64,000 bases of DNA from Acidobacteriaceae bacterium (GCA_003134995.1 PLDC01000015.1:248001-312000); one strand, 5' to 3'; shown: positions 1-9,586, numbered from the stretch's first letter. Program-made: numbers and translations. The notes: generated by a model from the sequence alone, not told the origin.

Positions 1-172
1 CAGTTCAGTCGCCGAGCTGGCCGGGGACGGCAGCGTTCCCGAAAGAAGCGCCTGCATGGAAGGAACTGAGATCCATCCTGTTCGCCAGCATCACGGTGTG
101 ATGTTCGTGGATAGCGATGTGCAGAAGCGACTAAAACTGGAGCTGACGCGACGGTTCAATGTGAGCGTGTGA
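1..172 (+). CDS. C-terminal fragment of an unidentified protein (cut by window start)
   Basis: An open frame enters from the left edge and stops at TGA 170-172, giving about 56 residues ending in RRFNVSV. It contains the plausible segment HHGVMFVDSDVQKRLKLELT. No family is recognised and the true start lies outside the window. It is convergent with the minus-strand genes that follow. The frame could be fortuitous, since only its tail is visible. Confidence 0.4.
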   Translation, partial: SSVAELAGDGSVPERSACMEGTEIHPVRQHHGVMFVDSDVQKRLKLELTRRFNVSV

Positions 173-186
173 CCTGTTTGCCACTT

Positions 187-525
187 CTAATGATCGATTC
201 GACATGTAGATTTCTTAGCCGCAATCGTGTGTCTCAATTTTTCCTCCTCTGTGTGCCAACCTGAATTCATCCAGCGGCCATTGTGGTAAACAAAGATCAT
301 CCATGACTCGGCTTCAACCGAACGATCGTCTCGCGTTACACTGCGCTCAAGACGGATGTTATCGAGATCAAGGCGGCAGGAGCCAGAACGAGATCGAATG
401 CCGCAGTCGGCACCCGGCGAGTTAGGTGACCTCGGTGGTATCGCGCCACCGTCCGGATGAGGCGGCGATTTGTCGCAGCACGCGCAACAGCACAAAATAA
501 AGAAACAGAATCGCCAGCGGACCAA
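187..525 (-). CDS. Hypothetical small protein overlapping the DUF2062 gene
   Basis: A 112-codon frame whose first 104 bases overlap the 3' end of the DUF2062 gene in another frame. The non-overlapping part reads like protein, with a central segment VEAESWMIFVYHNGRWMNSG. No in-frame start codon was found after the overlap. The N-terminal portion is low-complexity and cysteine-rich, which is typical of a shadow frame. It may be a decayed or 5'-truncated gene. No function is assigned. Confidence 0.25.
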   Translation of the reverse strand: MVRWRFCFFILCCCACCDKSPPHPDGGAIPPRSPNSPGADCGIRSRSGSCRLDLDNIRLERSVTRDDRSVEAESWMIFVYHNGRWMNSGWHTEEEKLRHTIAAKKSTCRIDH

Positions 526-928
526 TCAACAGCCAGGCTGACATGGCATGCACTGCCGCGAGCCACAAAGTAGCTAGCGCATGCCGCGAGTCGGCACGGA
601 CCATGGATAAAATTTGCGTCAGTGACAGCCGCAGCGGCGTCGCACGAAACAACATTTCGCCCAAGCGGATAAACGGCAATAAAAAAAACAGTTGCAAGGG
701 ATAAACCACATAGTTCACCAACTGGATCGCCGGGAGGTTCAGGCGGAAGACCACGGCAGCTGCGGCGCATAGCATCGTCGTGGAACCGGGCACAGGAAAG
801 ATGCCCAGCACAATCCCAAAAGCCAGGCTCAGAGCAATTTTCTCGGGTGTGATTCCCTGGGTCAGAAGGGCCATGCTGGGCCCAACTACACGGCGATCGA
901 AAAAACCACGGTTCATGTTGTAGATCAT
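422..928 (-). CDS. DUF2062 family membrane protein
   Basis: A 168-aa protein with the DUF2062 signature: a GITPEKIALSLAFGIVLGIFP-like stretch, the following PGSTT, and a long hydrophobic run with VNYVVYPLQL. At least three membrane segments are visible (roughly residues 28-60, 68-90 and 120-150). The family is small and of unknown biochemical role. In other bacteria it is often found near envelope-glycan and glycosyltransferase genes, which fits this locus. The start could be Met1 or Met5. It ends with TAA and is followed by nothing convincing on its strand. Confidence 0.85.
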   Translation of the reverse strand: MIYNMNRGFFDRRVVGPSMALLTQGITPEKIALSLAFGIVLGIFPVPGSTTMLCAAAAVVFRLNLPAIQLVNYVVYPLQLFFLLPFIRLGEMLFRATPLRLSLTQILSMVRADSRHALATLWLAAVHAMSAWLLIGPLAILFLYFVLLRVLRQIAASSGRWRDTTEVT

Positions 929-1144
929 AAGCGGTTGACGCCTACATGGAAACGATCTGCCGCAGTTTTACGCTGTGCCGAAGTCCTTTCCTGCGTACCG
1001 GAAAGGTCGCGCGTTAAACACAAGTATTTTCGTTACGGAAATGCGGAAAGCAACTTGATCGGCATCACTTGTGATTCATCTTCGCGGGCAATGAATCCTG
1101 GAAGTTGCTTGTTCCTGCTCTACATGGAGAGCGCGATCTCACAA

Positions 1145-2539
1145 TCAATATGCGTTCCGGCTGTTGAACATGCGGAGCAGGGTCATGGTGATGATTTGCA
1201 GATCGAAGGTGAGACTCCAGTTGCGGAGATAGTAGAGGTCGTATTCCACGCGCTTTGCAATGGAGGAATCCCCGCGCCATCCGTTGACCTGAGCCCACCC
1301 GGTGATTCCAGCCTTGAACATGTGGCGGGAGTTGTAGCGGTCGATTTTTTCGAGGAACCGTTCGACGAAGTAGGGACGCTCCGGACGCGGGCCGACAATG
1401 CTCATGTCGCCTCGAAGAACGTTTAGAAACTGCGGAAGTTCGTCGAGGTTGGTGCGGCGCAGGAAGGCGCCGAACACCGTGCGGCGCGGATCTTGGGCGC
1501 TGGTCCAACGCGTGTCTTCTTCCTCGCGACTTCCCACGTTCATGGTACGGAATTTGAGCATGGGAAAGACGCGTCCGTTTAATCCAACTCGATTCTGGAC
1601 AAAGAAAATTGGGCCGCGGCTACCCAGTTTTATGGCGAGAGCGATCATCAGTGCGACTGGCAGAGTGACCAAAAGGATAAGAAACGAGAAGCCTACATCG
1701 AAGATTCGTTTCTGGAATAGATACGATCCGGTTTCCGCCAGAGTCGGACGCAGATCGAGCATATGAAAACCACCGAGGTCGATGAGACGGTCGCGCAACT
1801 CAACGCCCTCCCCGAGATCGATTACGACTCGGGTAGGAACACACAGACTTTCCAGCAACGGCGCGATTCTCCGAACATCCTTTAAGCGCGCGGCAGGCAG
1901 CGCGATGATGACATCATGGATTGAATTTCCATTGGAAAATGTGGGGATCTGGTCCAGTTCGTAGACGGGACCATCCACTTCAACCTCTTGATCCGGAAGC
2001 CTAACGAAACCCACCACCCTGCAGGGCAGGACTTCGCCGTGCAATAGCGACGTGCTGACTCGTCGCGCAAAACTATCGGTTCCGACCATCAGAATCTTGA
2101 CTTCGTTCCTGCCGTCTTTGCGCAAAAATTCGAGGAAGACGCGGAAAAGCACACGCGTCAAACTGGCGAGAGCAAACAGAGCGACTGCGCTGATGCCAAC
2201 GACCAGGCGCGAATAACTCGCCTGGCGATAGAGAAAACCAGCCGCCATAACCACCGCATAGGTGAAGGCAAGAGCTTCGAGCAATCGGCGCGATTTCCCG
2301 CCCGGCGCGTACAACTGCTTCACATTCCAAAGACCCGACTCCTCTGCCGCTATGGCCCAGACGATCGTGGTGAGGAGCAGAACGCTCCAGTAAGAAGGCA
2401 GCCCTGCTGGAGGGGTTCGCGAGAACAAAAAATTGAACCCGAAGCGTACTCTTACGGCGATGAAATAGGCGCACGCCGGCAACAACAGCGTTAAGATTTT
2501 CAAATACAACCGCGCGAAACTGAGGCGAGTGCGAATCAT
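1145..2539 (-). CDS. Exopolysaccharide biosynthesis polyprenyl glycosylphosphotransferase (WcaJ/WbaP type)
   Basis: A 464-aa inner-membrane enzyme expected to transfer a sugar-1-phosphate from a nucleotide sugar to undecaprenyl phosphate, the first committed step of polysaccharide repeat-unit assembly. The N-terminal 135 residues hold four to five membrane segments. Residues about 145-265 form the nucleotide-binding-like domain (ILMVGT near 149). The C-terminal bacterial sugar transferase domain starts with KRIFD near 277 and contains KFRTMN (329-334), DELPQ (366-370) and GPRPE (383-387). Length and domain order are standard for the family. The sugar substrate cannot be read from sequence. 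It is the initiating enzyme of the locus extending to about 20.3 kb. Confidence 0.95.
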   Translation of the reverse strand: MIRTRLSFARLYLKILTLLLPACAYFIAVRVRFGFNFLFSRTPPAGLPSYWSVLLLTTIVWAIAAEESGLWNVKQLYAPGGKSRRLLEALAFTYAVVMAAGFLYRQASYSRLVVGISAVALFALASLTRVLFRVFLEFLRKDGRNEVKILMVGTDSFARRVSTSLLHGEVLPCRVVGFVRLPDQEVEVDGPVYELDQIPTFSNGNSIHDVIIALPAARLKDVRRIAPLLESLCVPTRVVIDLGEGVELRDRLIDLGGFHMLDLRPTLAETGSYLFQKRIFDVGFSFLILLVTLPVALMIALAIKLGSRGPIFFVQNRVGLNGRVFPMLKFRTMNVGSREEEDTRWTSAQDPRRTVFGAFLRRTNLDELPQFLNVLRGDMSIVGPRPERPYFVERFLEKIDRYNSRHMFKAGITGWAQVNGWRGDSSIAKRVEYDLYYLRNWSLTFDLQIITMTLLRMFNSRNAY

Positions 2540-2769
2540 ACTCTCTCTTTCGCCCCCTAAAGCACGCTTCAGCCTAGCACTGAACCGTGTAACCAGAATA
2601 TCTAATTCAGTTTTATTTCGCCACTATGCCATTCCCGTTGAATCTCAGATGTCACTCTGAGCTTCATTGGTTGCTAAGAACCCGAGAGCAAAAGAAATGT
2701 TGCGAGCCGCTTTAAGAAAAGATCGCTCTATGTTTATGGAACGTTATTTACTGAAGATTCTTGCCAGAA

Positions 2770-5292
2770 TTATTTTCCTACCCGGGATTGCGGGCAGAAT
2801 GCGAACTCGACGATGGATGTCCAGCTGGTCTGAGCATTTGTGACCAGGATAGGAGCGAGCCACTTTTCATATTGGACGGAGGCGGACAAGTTCAAGTCCC
2901 GATGAAACCACCAGTTCGCTTTCACTGAACCGTCGTTTATGGTTTCCCCGCCGGGAATAAAATCTTCGTCGACCTTCGCATGCCGGTAACCAATCTGCAC
3001 AGAACTCCGCGCGGTAAACCAATAATTGCTCCACGCCTGAAAACCCATGCCCTCTCGCCCGATCCAGTCACCGATCAAGTTGCCTTTGTTGGTGTAGAGG
3101 TCTTTGTAAAAGCCGTCCCAATAAACGTAATCGCCGCGAATGCTGCGTGCGGTCGGAGGGTCGGTGTACACGGATTCGACGCGGAAATCCACCTTTGGCA
3201 GACGCGGCAAACGTGGCATGTACAGGCCCGACCGAATCGCAGTGCGGGCCGGATCGTAAATGGGGTTGTGGCTGTTATCGAGATTGAAGGGATTGGCCGC
3301 CGGCAAGAGTCCATCAGCATAGATCGATAGCCAGTCGCGGAGATGCGGCACGCGGTAGGCGAAATCGAGTCCTATCGTTCGCTTGCCTGGATCGCGATTG
3401 GAGGGATACTCGAAAGAGGATTTGGTGGCGACGTAGCTTTCCCAGATCGCGCCCGCGGTCAAGGCACGGCCCACGCCGCCGAGTTCAGATGTGCGCTCGA
3501 GTCCAATTTCCCAGTTGGACGTTGGTTTAAAGCTAATTTTTTCGCCGTGAATCAGCGGCCTCGGAGGAAATTCGTTGCCGGATAATTTGCCAAAGAAAAA
3601 ATCCAGTTTGATCGGACCGAGCCAGCGGAAAATCCAAAAAGGATTCTCTATGGTTCGGCTCGCTCGGAACATGTAAATAGGTTCAGCATTGTCGCTGAAG
3701 ATCAGGGCGCCACCTTCCGCAGGGCCCCACCACAGGCTCTGTTTGCCGAATGAGAGATTCCATCGATCCGCGTTAGCCGCTGCGTACGTATCCAGAAGCG
3801 TGAACTGACTGGTTGTCGCGATCGGAGTATAGGGCAGGAGCGGATTTTCATCCGCCGTGGCGATCGCTTGCCGTGCAGCAAGCGGAAAGCCGGGCGCAGA
3901 GGGTGCGTGCTGATATTCACCTCGAACGTAAAGCGTGAAGGGTCCAGCCGCGCCGTAACCAGAAAATCCGTCGTAGGAGTTGAATCCTTTTTGATAGGGA
4001 CGGCCGAAGTTGTTAATAATCGTCTGGCCGAAATGGTAGCTGTCGTTCAGTGGCATGCCATTGATCGACATGTCCTGGGTATAGACCGATTCAACTTTCG
4101 CAGTCAGGTTTGATTCGCCGGCCAGCAGCTGCATTTCGTAGGCAAATTCCTGTTCGAGTTCGAGGTCAAGCGAGGTTGCTTCTTTGGGAGCGATTTCGTC
4201 CAGTTCCAGATTCTTTTTCGCCTCGTTCACGAGATTTGCGACTTCCATGCGAGTCCAGGGGCGCGATGCGAGAAACTTATTATTGATATATCCCATACTC
4301 GCCAACCTATCGAGCGCCGGATAGACCCAGTTATCGAGTGGCACGTAGGGTGAGCCTAAGTTTATCGTTTCGCGGGCGGCATCTTCGTCACCCTTGCTGA
4401 ACGTGCCCCATTTTGCGATCTCGGCCTGGCTGTAAGACGAGTGGGAGCGGAAAACCTGGCGGCCCATGTACCAGCCCAGAACGCTGCCGACGACGACGTC
4501 AGAGGCAAAATGTTTCTGACCGGCAAATCGCGCGGCGCTCACGCCTCCGGCCAGGCCGTAGGCAACTATCTCGGTGAGCGGCCCGGGATATTCGTGAGCG
4601 ATCACACTGGCGACGGCCCAACTAATGGCAGCGTGCTGTGAAGGGAAAGAATCGCCACCTTGAAAAAACCGGCCTTGGCCTCCGTTGGTGAAAGGGCGCT
4701 GCCGTCCAAACGCATAGGAGAAAATTTCCGTGTCCACGAAGGTATCGATCGCGGCTTCGCCGCTTAGCAGGCCAGTCTCGCGTTGTTGGTCGTTGTGGTC
4801 GAGATGTCCGAGAACGAAGAGTCCTCCACCGGCAGCGGTCATGGCTGCTAGACCAGCATTGGAGAATGTGACCGCGTGTGAAACTGTGCTCGGATTTGTC
4901 GGCGCGTGTTTCTCAATATTTACATCGCTGGCCACCAGCCCCAAGCCGGCAGCGACGACCGGGACCGACCACTCCCATTCGCTCGCGGTCATGTGAAATG
5001 GAGCCGTCCAAAAATTCTTTTGATCCTGAAACAGATTGCGCGGAAGCGACTGCAAGCTTGCCGGGCTTGGCCAAAATTCGGCGGGCTGCATGTATGGTTT
5101 CGAAGGCTGGGACTGCGGCTTTGCAGAAGGCGTGGGATTTTCCGGCGGATCTGAAACGGCCTGCGCATGAGCGACCCGTTGCAGATGTAAACATAAGCCG
5201 ACCAGCGCCACCGCCATCCACCAGGCTAGGCGGGCATTAGCGTAATGGCCCCTAGTTTCGGCCATTTTGATAAACCGGGGAGGTAGCTTCAT
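2770..5292 (-). CDS. PAP2 phosphatase fused to a Wzi-like capsule-assembly outer-membrane domain
   Basis: An 840-aa two-domain protein. A signal-like hydrophobic segment (about residues 22-43, ending AHAQA) is followed by a proline-rich linker. A PAP2 acid-phosphatase domain follows with RP at 199-200, PSQH at 217-220, R255, H261 and D265, which are the residues expected for the PAP2 active site. From about residue 300 the rest resembles Wzi/capsule-assembly beta-barrels: aromatic-rich alternating strands, GKQSLWWGP, and a C-terminal strand pattern. A role in dephosphorylating polyprenyl diphosphate and anchoring or assembling polysaccharide at the outer membrane is inferred. It lies divergently from the Wzz-like gene. 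Met10 is an alternative start. Confidence 0.93.
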   Translation of the reverse strand: MKLPPRFIKMAETRGHYANARLAWWMAVALVGLCLHLQRVAHAQAVSDPPENPTPSAKPQSQPSKPYMQPAEFWPSPASLQSLPRNLFQDQKNFWTAPFHMTASEWEWSVPVVAAGLGLVASDVNIEKHAPTNPSTVSHAVTFSNAGLAAMTAAGGGLFVLGHLDHNDQQRETGLLSGEAAIDTFVDTEIFSYAFGRQRPFTNGGQGRFFQGGDSFPSQHAAISWAVASVIAHEYPGPLTEIVAYGLAGGVSAARFAGQKHFASDVVVGSVLGWYMGRQVFRSHSSYSQAEIAKWGTFSKGDEDAARETINLGSPYVPLDNWVYPALDRLASMGYINNKFLASRPWTRMEVANLVNEAKKNLELDEIAPKEATSLDLELEQEFAYEMQLLAGESNLTAKVESVYTQDMSINGMPLNDSYHFGQTIINNFGRPYQKGFNSYDGFSGYGAAGPFTLYVRGEYQHAPSAPGFPLAARQAIATADENPLLPYTPIATTSQFTLLDTYAAANADRWNLSFGKQSLWWGPAEGGALIFSDNAEPIYMFRASRTIENPFWIFRWLGPIKLDFFFGKLSGNEFPPRPLIHGEKISFKPTSNWEIGLERTSELGGVGRALTAGAIWESYVATKSSFEYPSNRDPGKRTIGLDFAYRVPHLRDWLSIYADGLLPAANPFNLDNSHNPIYDPARTAIRSGLYMPRLPRLPKVDFRVESVYTDPPTARSIRGDYVYWDGFYKDLYTNKGNLIGDWIGREGMGFQAWSNYWFTARSSVQIGYRHAKVDEDFIPGGETINDGSVKANWWFHRDLNLSASVQYEKWLAPILVTNAQTSWTSIVEFAFCPQSRVGK

Positions 5293-5558
5293 TTTGCGGG
5301 TTGATATCCAGCGGACACAGAACTACCCTTCTTTTCACATAAATACAGCATCATTTTCACATGACTGATCATCCTAGCAGCCGTATTTGGCACCTTACCA
5401 TAGCAGTCAAAAGCCGGCTCGAAATAGAATAGGTAAGCTTTCGACGGTACGGCTGGACGTGTCGTAATCGATTTCCGGCTACCTTAGATGCAGGTTCACG
5501 CGATGCGGCTGATTGAAATACAATTTGCGGAATGGCGTGAAAGGCAAAGTTGCGAGTC

Positions 5559-6821
5559 ATGAATCCGACCATTCAGACCGACACACCGCTCGAACCGATG
5601 ATCGACGAGAGAGACGACGCAAACGCCGAAACCGAGAGTTCTGCACTTGATCTGCTGATTCTCGTTCTCGAGCGCAAGCGCTTCATTGCGCGTTTTGTGA
5701 TGGGGGCGGCTGTGGTGGCGACCGTGGTCGCATTCTTGCTGCCCGTTCGATACGAGGCCAAAGTTGTGCTGCTTCCTCCGGCACAAAATTCGTCGATCAG
5801 TTCGATGATGGGACAACTGGGCGGCCTCGGAGCATTGGGATCGCTGGCCTCGCTCGCTGGTGGAGGCCTCGGTATCAAAAATCCCGCCGACATGTATGTG
5901 TCTTTCCTGACCAGCCGAACGGTCGAAGATGCAATGATCCAGCGTTTCGACCTGATGAAGGAATACAAGGAAAAGCGCATGGTGGACACGCGAAAGGAAT
6001 TCGAAAAGCGCACGACGGTGGTCGCGGGCGCAAAGGATGGGCTGATCCGCATTACGCTCGAAGATGGCGATCGGAAGCGGGCTGCCGAAATGGCGAATGC
6101 CTACGTGGATGAATTCTGCAAGCTCTCGGCGTCGCTGGCGATCACGGAGGCAGCGCGGCGGCGGCTGTTCTTTGAGCAGCAAGTGCAGCAGGCGAAAGAC
6201 AAACTGACTGAGGCCGAAGAGGCCATGACAAAGACCGAACAATCCACCGGCGTTTTGCAGATTGACAGTCAGGCGCGATCGCTGGTGGAATCAGCCGCCA
6301 TCTTGCGGGCGCAGGTGGTAGCCAAGCAAGTGCAGATTGAAGGCATGCGATCGTTCGCGACCGAAGACAATCCCAATCTCTTGCTCGCGAAGCAGGAACT
6401 CGCTGCGCTGCAATCGCAACTGCAGCATGTGGCCGGATCGGAGAGCGATACCGGATCCGATATCAACCTGTCGAAGGGCAGAGTGACGCAATCCGGAATG
6501 GAATACCTTCGCCGATTTCGCGACCTCAAGTACCAGGAAACCGTTTTCGAGTTATTAGCGAAGGAATTTGAAATCGCCAAACTTGACGAGGCACGCGAGG
6601 GGTCGATTGTTCAGGTAGTAGATGCTGCCGTGGCTCCGGATAAAAAATCGTCGCCGCACCGCACGCTGATCGTGATAGCAAGTACGGTTCTTGCGTTCTT
6701 CACGGCCGTGTTCTGGGTCTGGCTGCGGAAAAGGTTGGACGCCAGCTTCGATGTGCCCGAGAATCGGCGGCGCCTGCGAGCAATCAAGCATTTCTGGAAG
6801 ATAAAGCCCGATACTGCATAG
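5559..6821 (+). CDS. Wzz/GumC-like polysaccharide chain-length determinant (co-polymerase)
   Basis: A protein of about 420 aa with the polysaccharide co-polymerase layout. It has a short cytoplasmic N-terminus, a first membrane segment (about residues 48-68), a Wzz-type periplasmic beginning (YEAKVVLLPPAQ), a long helical/coiled-coil middle (about 190-300) and a C-terminal membrane segment near 375-395. It is expected to control chain length of the Wzy polymer. ATG 5559 is preferred to the in-frame TTG at 5550. No tyrosine-kinase domain is fused to it and no separate BY-kinase was seen in the window, so phosphoregulation would have to come from elsewhere. It begins a plus-strand run with the radical SAM and GT2 genes. 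Confidence 0.93.
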   Translation: MNPTIQTDTPLEPMIDERDDANAETESSALDLLILVLERKRFIARFVMGAAVVATVVAFLLPVRYEAKVVLLPPAQNSSISSMMGQLGGLGALGSLASLAGGGLGIKNPADMYVSFLTSRTVEDAMIQRFDLMKEYKEKRMVDTRKEFEKRTTVVAGAKDGLIRITLEDGDRKRAAEMANAYVDEFCKLSASLAITEAARRRLFFEQQVQQAKDKLTEAEEAMTKTEQSTGVLQIDSQARSLVESAAILRAQVVAKQVQIEGMRSFATEDNPNLLLAKQELAALQSQLQHVAGSESDTGSDINLSKGRVTQSGMEYLRRFRDLKYQETVFELLAKEFEIAKLDEAREGSIVQVVDAAVAPDKKSSPHRTLIVIASTVLAFFTAVFWVWLRKRLDASFDVPENRRRLRAIKHFWKIKPDTA

Positions 6822-6903
6822 GTGCGGGGGATTCGGGAACGTGTTGACTGTGTCGATGTTCCGTATTCGCCATGGTTGCGTAGCGGGACAGTATGCAATA
6901 ATT

Positions 6904-6913
6904 GGTTTAAACC
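6904..6913. repeat. 10-bp perfect palindrome ahead of the radical SAM gene
   Basis: GGTTTAAACC is a perfect palindrome about 53 bases before the radical SAM start. It lies just after an AT-rich TGCAATAAT that could act as an extended -10. It could be an operator half or chance. Confidence 0.25.
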
Positions 6914-6965
6914 TAAACCGTTTCGGTAGCATCCCATAAGGGTCCGATAAACCCAGACGTATAGA

Positions 6966-8525
6966 ATGCGTGTTTTGTTTTTAAACCCGCCCTTCCATCC
7001 CCGTTTCTCTCGGGAGCAGCGTAGCCCTGCGGTCACTAAGAGTGGAACGCTCTATTACCCCAAGTGGCTGGCGCATGCCGCCGGGGTTGCAATTAAGCAA
7101 GGGCACGATGTGGACTTGGTTGATGCTCCCGCAGCCGGATACTCCGTGCAGGCTGTGATCGACCGTATCAATGCCAAGAACATTGAAGCCGTTGTGTGCG
7201 ACACTTCCACGCCCAGCATTCTCAACGACGTCAGTGTCATCAATTCGCTGGTGGCCGCGAAGCCATCTTTGCATGTGGTGATGGTGGGCCGGCACGTGTC
7301 GTCGCTTCCGAAAGAAACACTGGCTATGTCGGCGTCACTCGAAGCGGTTGCGATTCGCGAGTATGAATACACAGTGCGCGACTGGTTGGAAGCGAAAGCC
7401 TGTGGTGCAGATCTTTCTGGCGTCGATGGCTTGGTGTGGAAGCGCACTGGGTCAGGAGAGATAGTCAGCAACAAGCCACGCGAAGCCATCAAGAATCTTG
7501 ATGAATTACCTTTTGTCTCCGAAGTGTATCGGCGATTCCTGCATACGCCGGATTACTTCTATGGGCACTCCCTCTGGCCGCTTGTAGTTTTCGACACCAG
7601 CCGCGGATGCCCGTATCACTGCTCGTTCTGCGTTTATCCGCAGACTTTCAGTGGGCACACCATGCGCTACCGCTCGGTGGCGAATGTGGCTGACGAGTTC
7701 GACTTTGTCGCGCGCGAAATGCCCGAGATCAAAACCGTCATGCTTGAGGACGACACCTTCATCATAAGCAAGCCGCGCACACTCGAGCTGGCGAATGAAC
7801 TGATCCGCCGCGGCAACAAGCTGCCATTCGATGCCAATTGCCGTGCCGACATTGGAGCTGAAGGAGATTTGCTTTCCCGGTTGCACCAAGCCGGGGCGCG
7901 TTTATTCTGCGTTGGATTCGAGAGTGGCGACGTGGAGGTCATCAATGGAATGAAAAAAAATAACGATGACCGCCGCGACGTCAAATATCACGCCGAGGCT
8001 CATCGATTTGTTAAACGCTGCCGCGAGGCGGGCATCATGGTGCATGGCTGCTTCATGGTCGGCAATCTGAACGAAACGCCCGCCAGTATGGAAAAGACGC
8101 TGCAGTTTGCCAAGAAGCTGGGACCCGATACCGCGCAATTCTTTCCGATCATGGTGTATCCGGGAACAACTGCATACGAAGAAGCGAAGAGGCGCGACTA
8201 CATTCAGATCGAAGACTGGGGCGCGTGGTTGACGAAAGACGGCCTTCACAACAGTGTCGTCACCCTGCCCAACATCACGCACGAACAATTGGTAACTTTC
8301 TGCGACCGGGCGCGGCGAAGTTTTTATCTCAGCCCTTCTTATCTTTTCTACAAGCTTAAACAGTCGCTGAAAGATCGGCGCGAATTGCAGCGCAATGTGA
8401 AGGGATTTATCACGCTGTCGAAGTACTTGTTGCGCGGGAGCCAGCACGATAAAACCGAGACGCCGAAGCACACGCCAAGCAACGACGGCGTCGCGCCGCT
8501 CGCGAGCACTCCGGGCGGGAATTAG
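6966..8525 (+). CDS. B12-binding-domain radical SAM protein (HpnJ-like), substrate unknown
   Basis: A 519-aa protein with an N-terminal Rossmann-like cobalamin-binding-type domain (residues 1-160, starting MRVLFLNPPF) and a radical SAM barrel. The Cx3CxxC cluster motif is C215, C219 and C222 (GCPYHCSFC). It is followed by the SAM-binding segment MLEDDTF and a GFESG strand. The canonical DxHxxG cobalamin motif is not seen, so B12 binding is uncertain. The closest general resemblance is to the hopanoid-associated HpnJ group of class B radical SAM enzymes. Its place between Wzz and a GT2 gene, with a 20-base gap to the latter, suggests it modifies a sugar or lipid carrier of the polysaccharide. 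That role is inferred. Confidence 0.93.
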   Translation: MRVLFLNPPFHPRFSREQRSPAVTKSGTLYYPKWLAHAAGVAIKQGHDVDLVDAPAAGYSVQAVIDRINAKNIEAVVCDTSTPSILNDVSVINSLVAAKPSLHVVMVGRHVSSLPKETLAMSASLEAVAIREYEYTVRDWLEAKACGADLSGVDGLVWKRTGSGEIVSNKPREAIKNLDELPFVSEVYRRFLHTPDYFYGHSLWPLVVFDTSRGCPYHCSFCVYPQTFSGHTMRYRSVANVADEFDFVAREMPEIKTVMLEDDTFIISKPRTLELANELIRRGNKLPFDANCRADIGAEGDLLSRLHQAGARLFCVGFESGDVEVINGMKKNNDDRRDVKYHAEAHRFVKRCREAGIMVHGCFMVGNLNETPASMEKTLQFAKKLGPDTAQFFPIMVYPGTTAYEEAKRRDYIQIEDWGAWLTKDGLHNSVVTLPNITHEQLVTFCDRARRSFYLSPSYLFYKLKQSLKDRRELQRNVKGFITLSKYLLRGSQHDKTETPKHTPSNDGVAPLASTPGGN

Positions 8526-8545
8526 ACAGGTCTCGGCGTCAGCAA

Positions 8546-9562
8546 ATGGAGGGCGCCATCGAAGATAGATCAATATCGATCATCATCCCGACATTTAATG
8601 GCGCTTCGCGGATTGGCAATTGTCTTGATGCGCTACTGAAGCAGACGACCGGGCGGGACGTGGATATTCTGGTTGTGAACGACGGCTCGACCGACAACAC
8701 CGCAGAGGTGGTTAGAGGCAATCCGGGGGTTCGCCTCATCAGCCAAAGAAATGCCGGGCCAGCGGCGGCTCGCAATCGCGGCGCGTTGGAAGCGCGCGGC
8801 ACGCTGCTGCTGTTCACGGATGACGATTGCGTGCCGATGGCGGGATGGCTGAACGCAATGATTGAGCCCTTCGATGATCCGGAAGTGGTTGGAGCGAAAG
8901 GGATCTACCGAACACGCCAGAAGCGACTGGCGGCGCGCTTCGTCCAGATCGAGTACGAAGACCGTTACCGGCTGATGGCTCATCTTGATTGCATCGATTT
9001 TATCGACACCTACTCGGCGGCGTTTCGCCGCGACCGCTTCCTGGAGATGGCCGGATACGATACTTCTTTTCCGGTAGCCTGTGCTGAAGACGTTGAACTC
9101 TCCTACCGGATGTCGGCCGAGGGTTGGAAGATGAAGTTCGCGCCCGCGGCCATTGTCTATCACACGCACCCCGACACACTCATGCAATATCTCAAGAAGA
9201 AATACAAATTTGCTTACTGGCGCGTTCTTGCCGTGCGCAAAAACCCCAGCAAGGCAGTGAAAGACAGCCATACCCCGCAGCTGATGAAGCTCCAGCTTTT
9301 GTTCGCGCCTGCTTTGCTTGCGGCGGCGGCTTTCGATCTGGCGGCGCGCCCGGTGTTTCCTTTGTCATTGCTGGTGCTGGTTGCGTTTCTGCTGAGCACA
9401 CTGCCATTCGTACTGCGGGCAATCGGCAAAGACCCCATCGTGGGGTTACTTTCTCCCCTACTGCTGGCCGCGCGGTCCTGCGCGCAGCTTCTGGGCGTGA
9501 CTGCTGGCCTGATCTACGCCCGCCGTACCCCCGTCGAGTCCCCATCAAGATCGCCCGTATAA
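8546..9562 (+). CDS. Glycosyltransferase family 2
   Basis: A 338-aa GT-A fold transferase. It opens with SISIIIPTFNGASRIGN and carries VVNDGSTDNT for nucleotide-sugar binding, a metal-binding FTDDDC and a CAEDVELSYRM acceptor/catalytic segment. The C-terminal 100 residues hold two to three membrane segments. It adds a sugar to the lipid-linked repeat unit on the cytoplasmic side; donor and acceptor are unknown. It is 20 bases downstream of the radical SAM gene, probably in the same transcript. Confidence 0.93.
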   Translation: MEGAIEDRSISIIIPTFNGASRIGNCLDALLKQTTGRDVDILVVNDGSTDNTAEVVRGNPGVRLISQRNAGPAAARNRGALEARGTLLLFTDDDCVPMAGWLNAMIEPFDDPEVVGAKGIYRTRQKRLAARFVQIEYEDRYRLMAHLDCIDFIDTYSAAFRRDRFLEMAGYDTSFPVACAEDVELSYRMSAEGWKMKFAPAAIVYHTHPDTLMQYLKKKYKFAYWRVLAVRKNPSKAVKDSHTPQLMKLQLLFAPALLAAAAFDLAARPVFPLSLLVLVAFLLSTLPFVLRAIGKDPIVGLLSPLLLAARSCAQLLGVTAGLIYARRTPVESPSRSPV

Positions 9563-9563
9563 G

Positions 9564-9586
9564 TCTTGGCGAGTTAAGCGCCAAGA
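9564..9586. terminator. Terminator-like hairpin between convergent genes
   Basis: TCTTGGCG (9564-9571) and CGCCAAGA (9579-9586) form an 8-bp stem with a 7-base loop directly after the GT2 stop and before the opposing methyltransferase stop. The position suits a bidirectional terminator, but no T-run follows on either side, so intrinsic termination is unproven. Confidence 0.35.
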
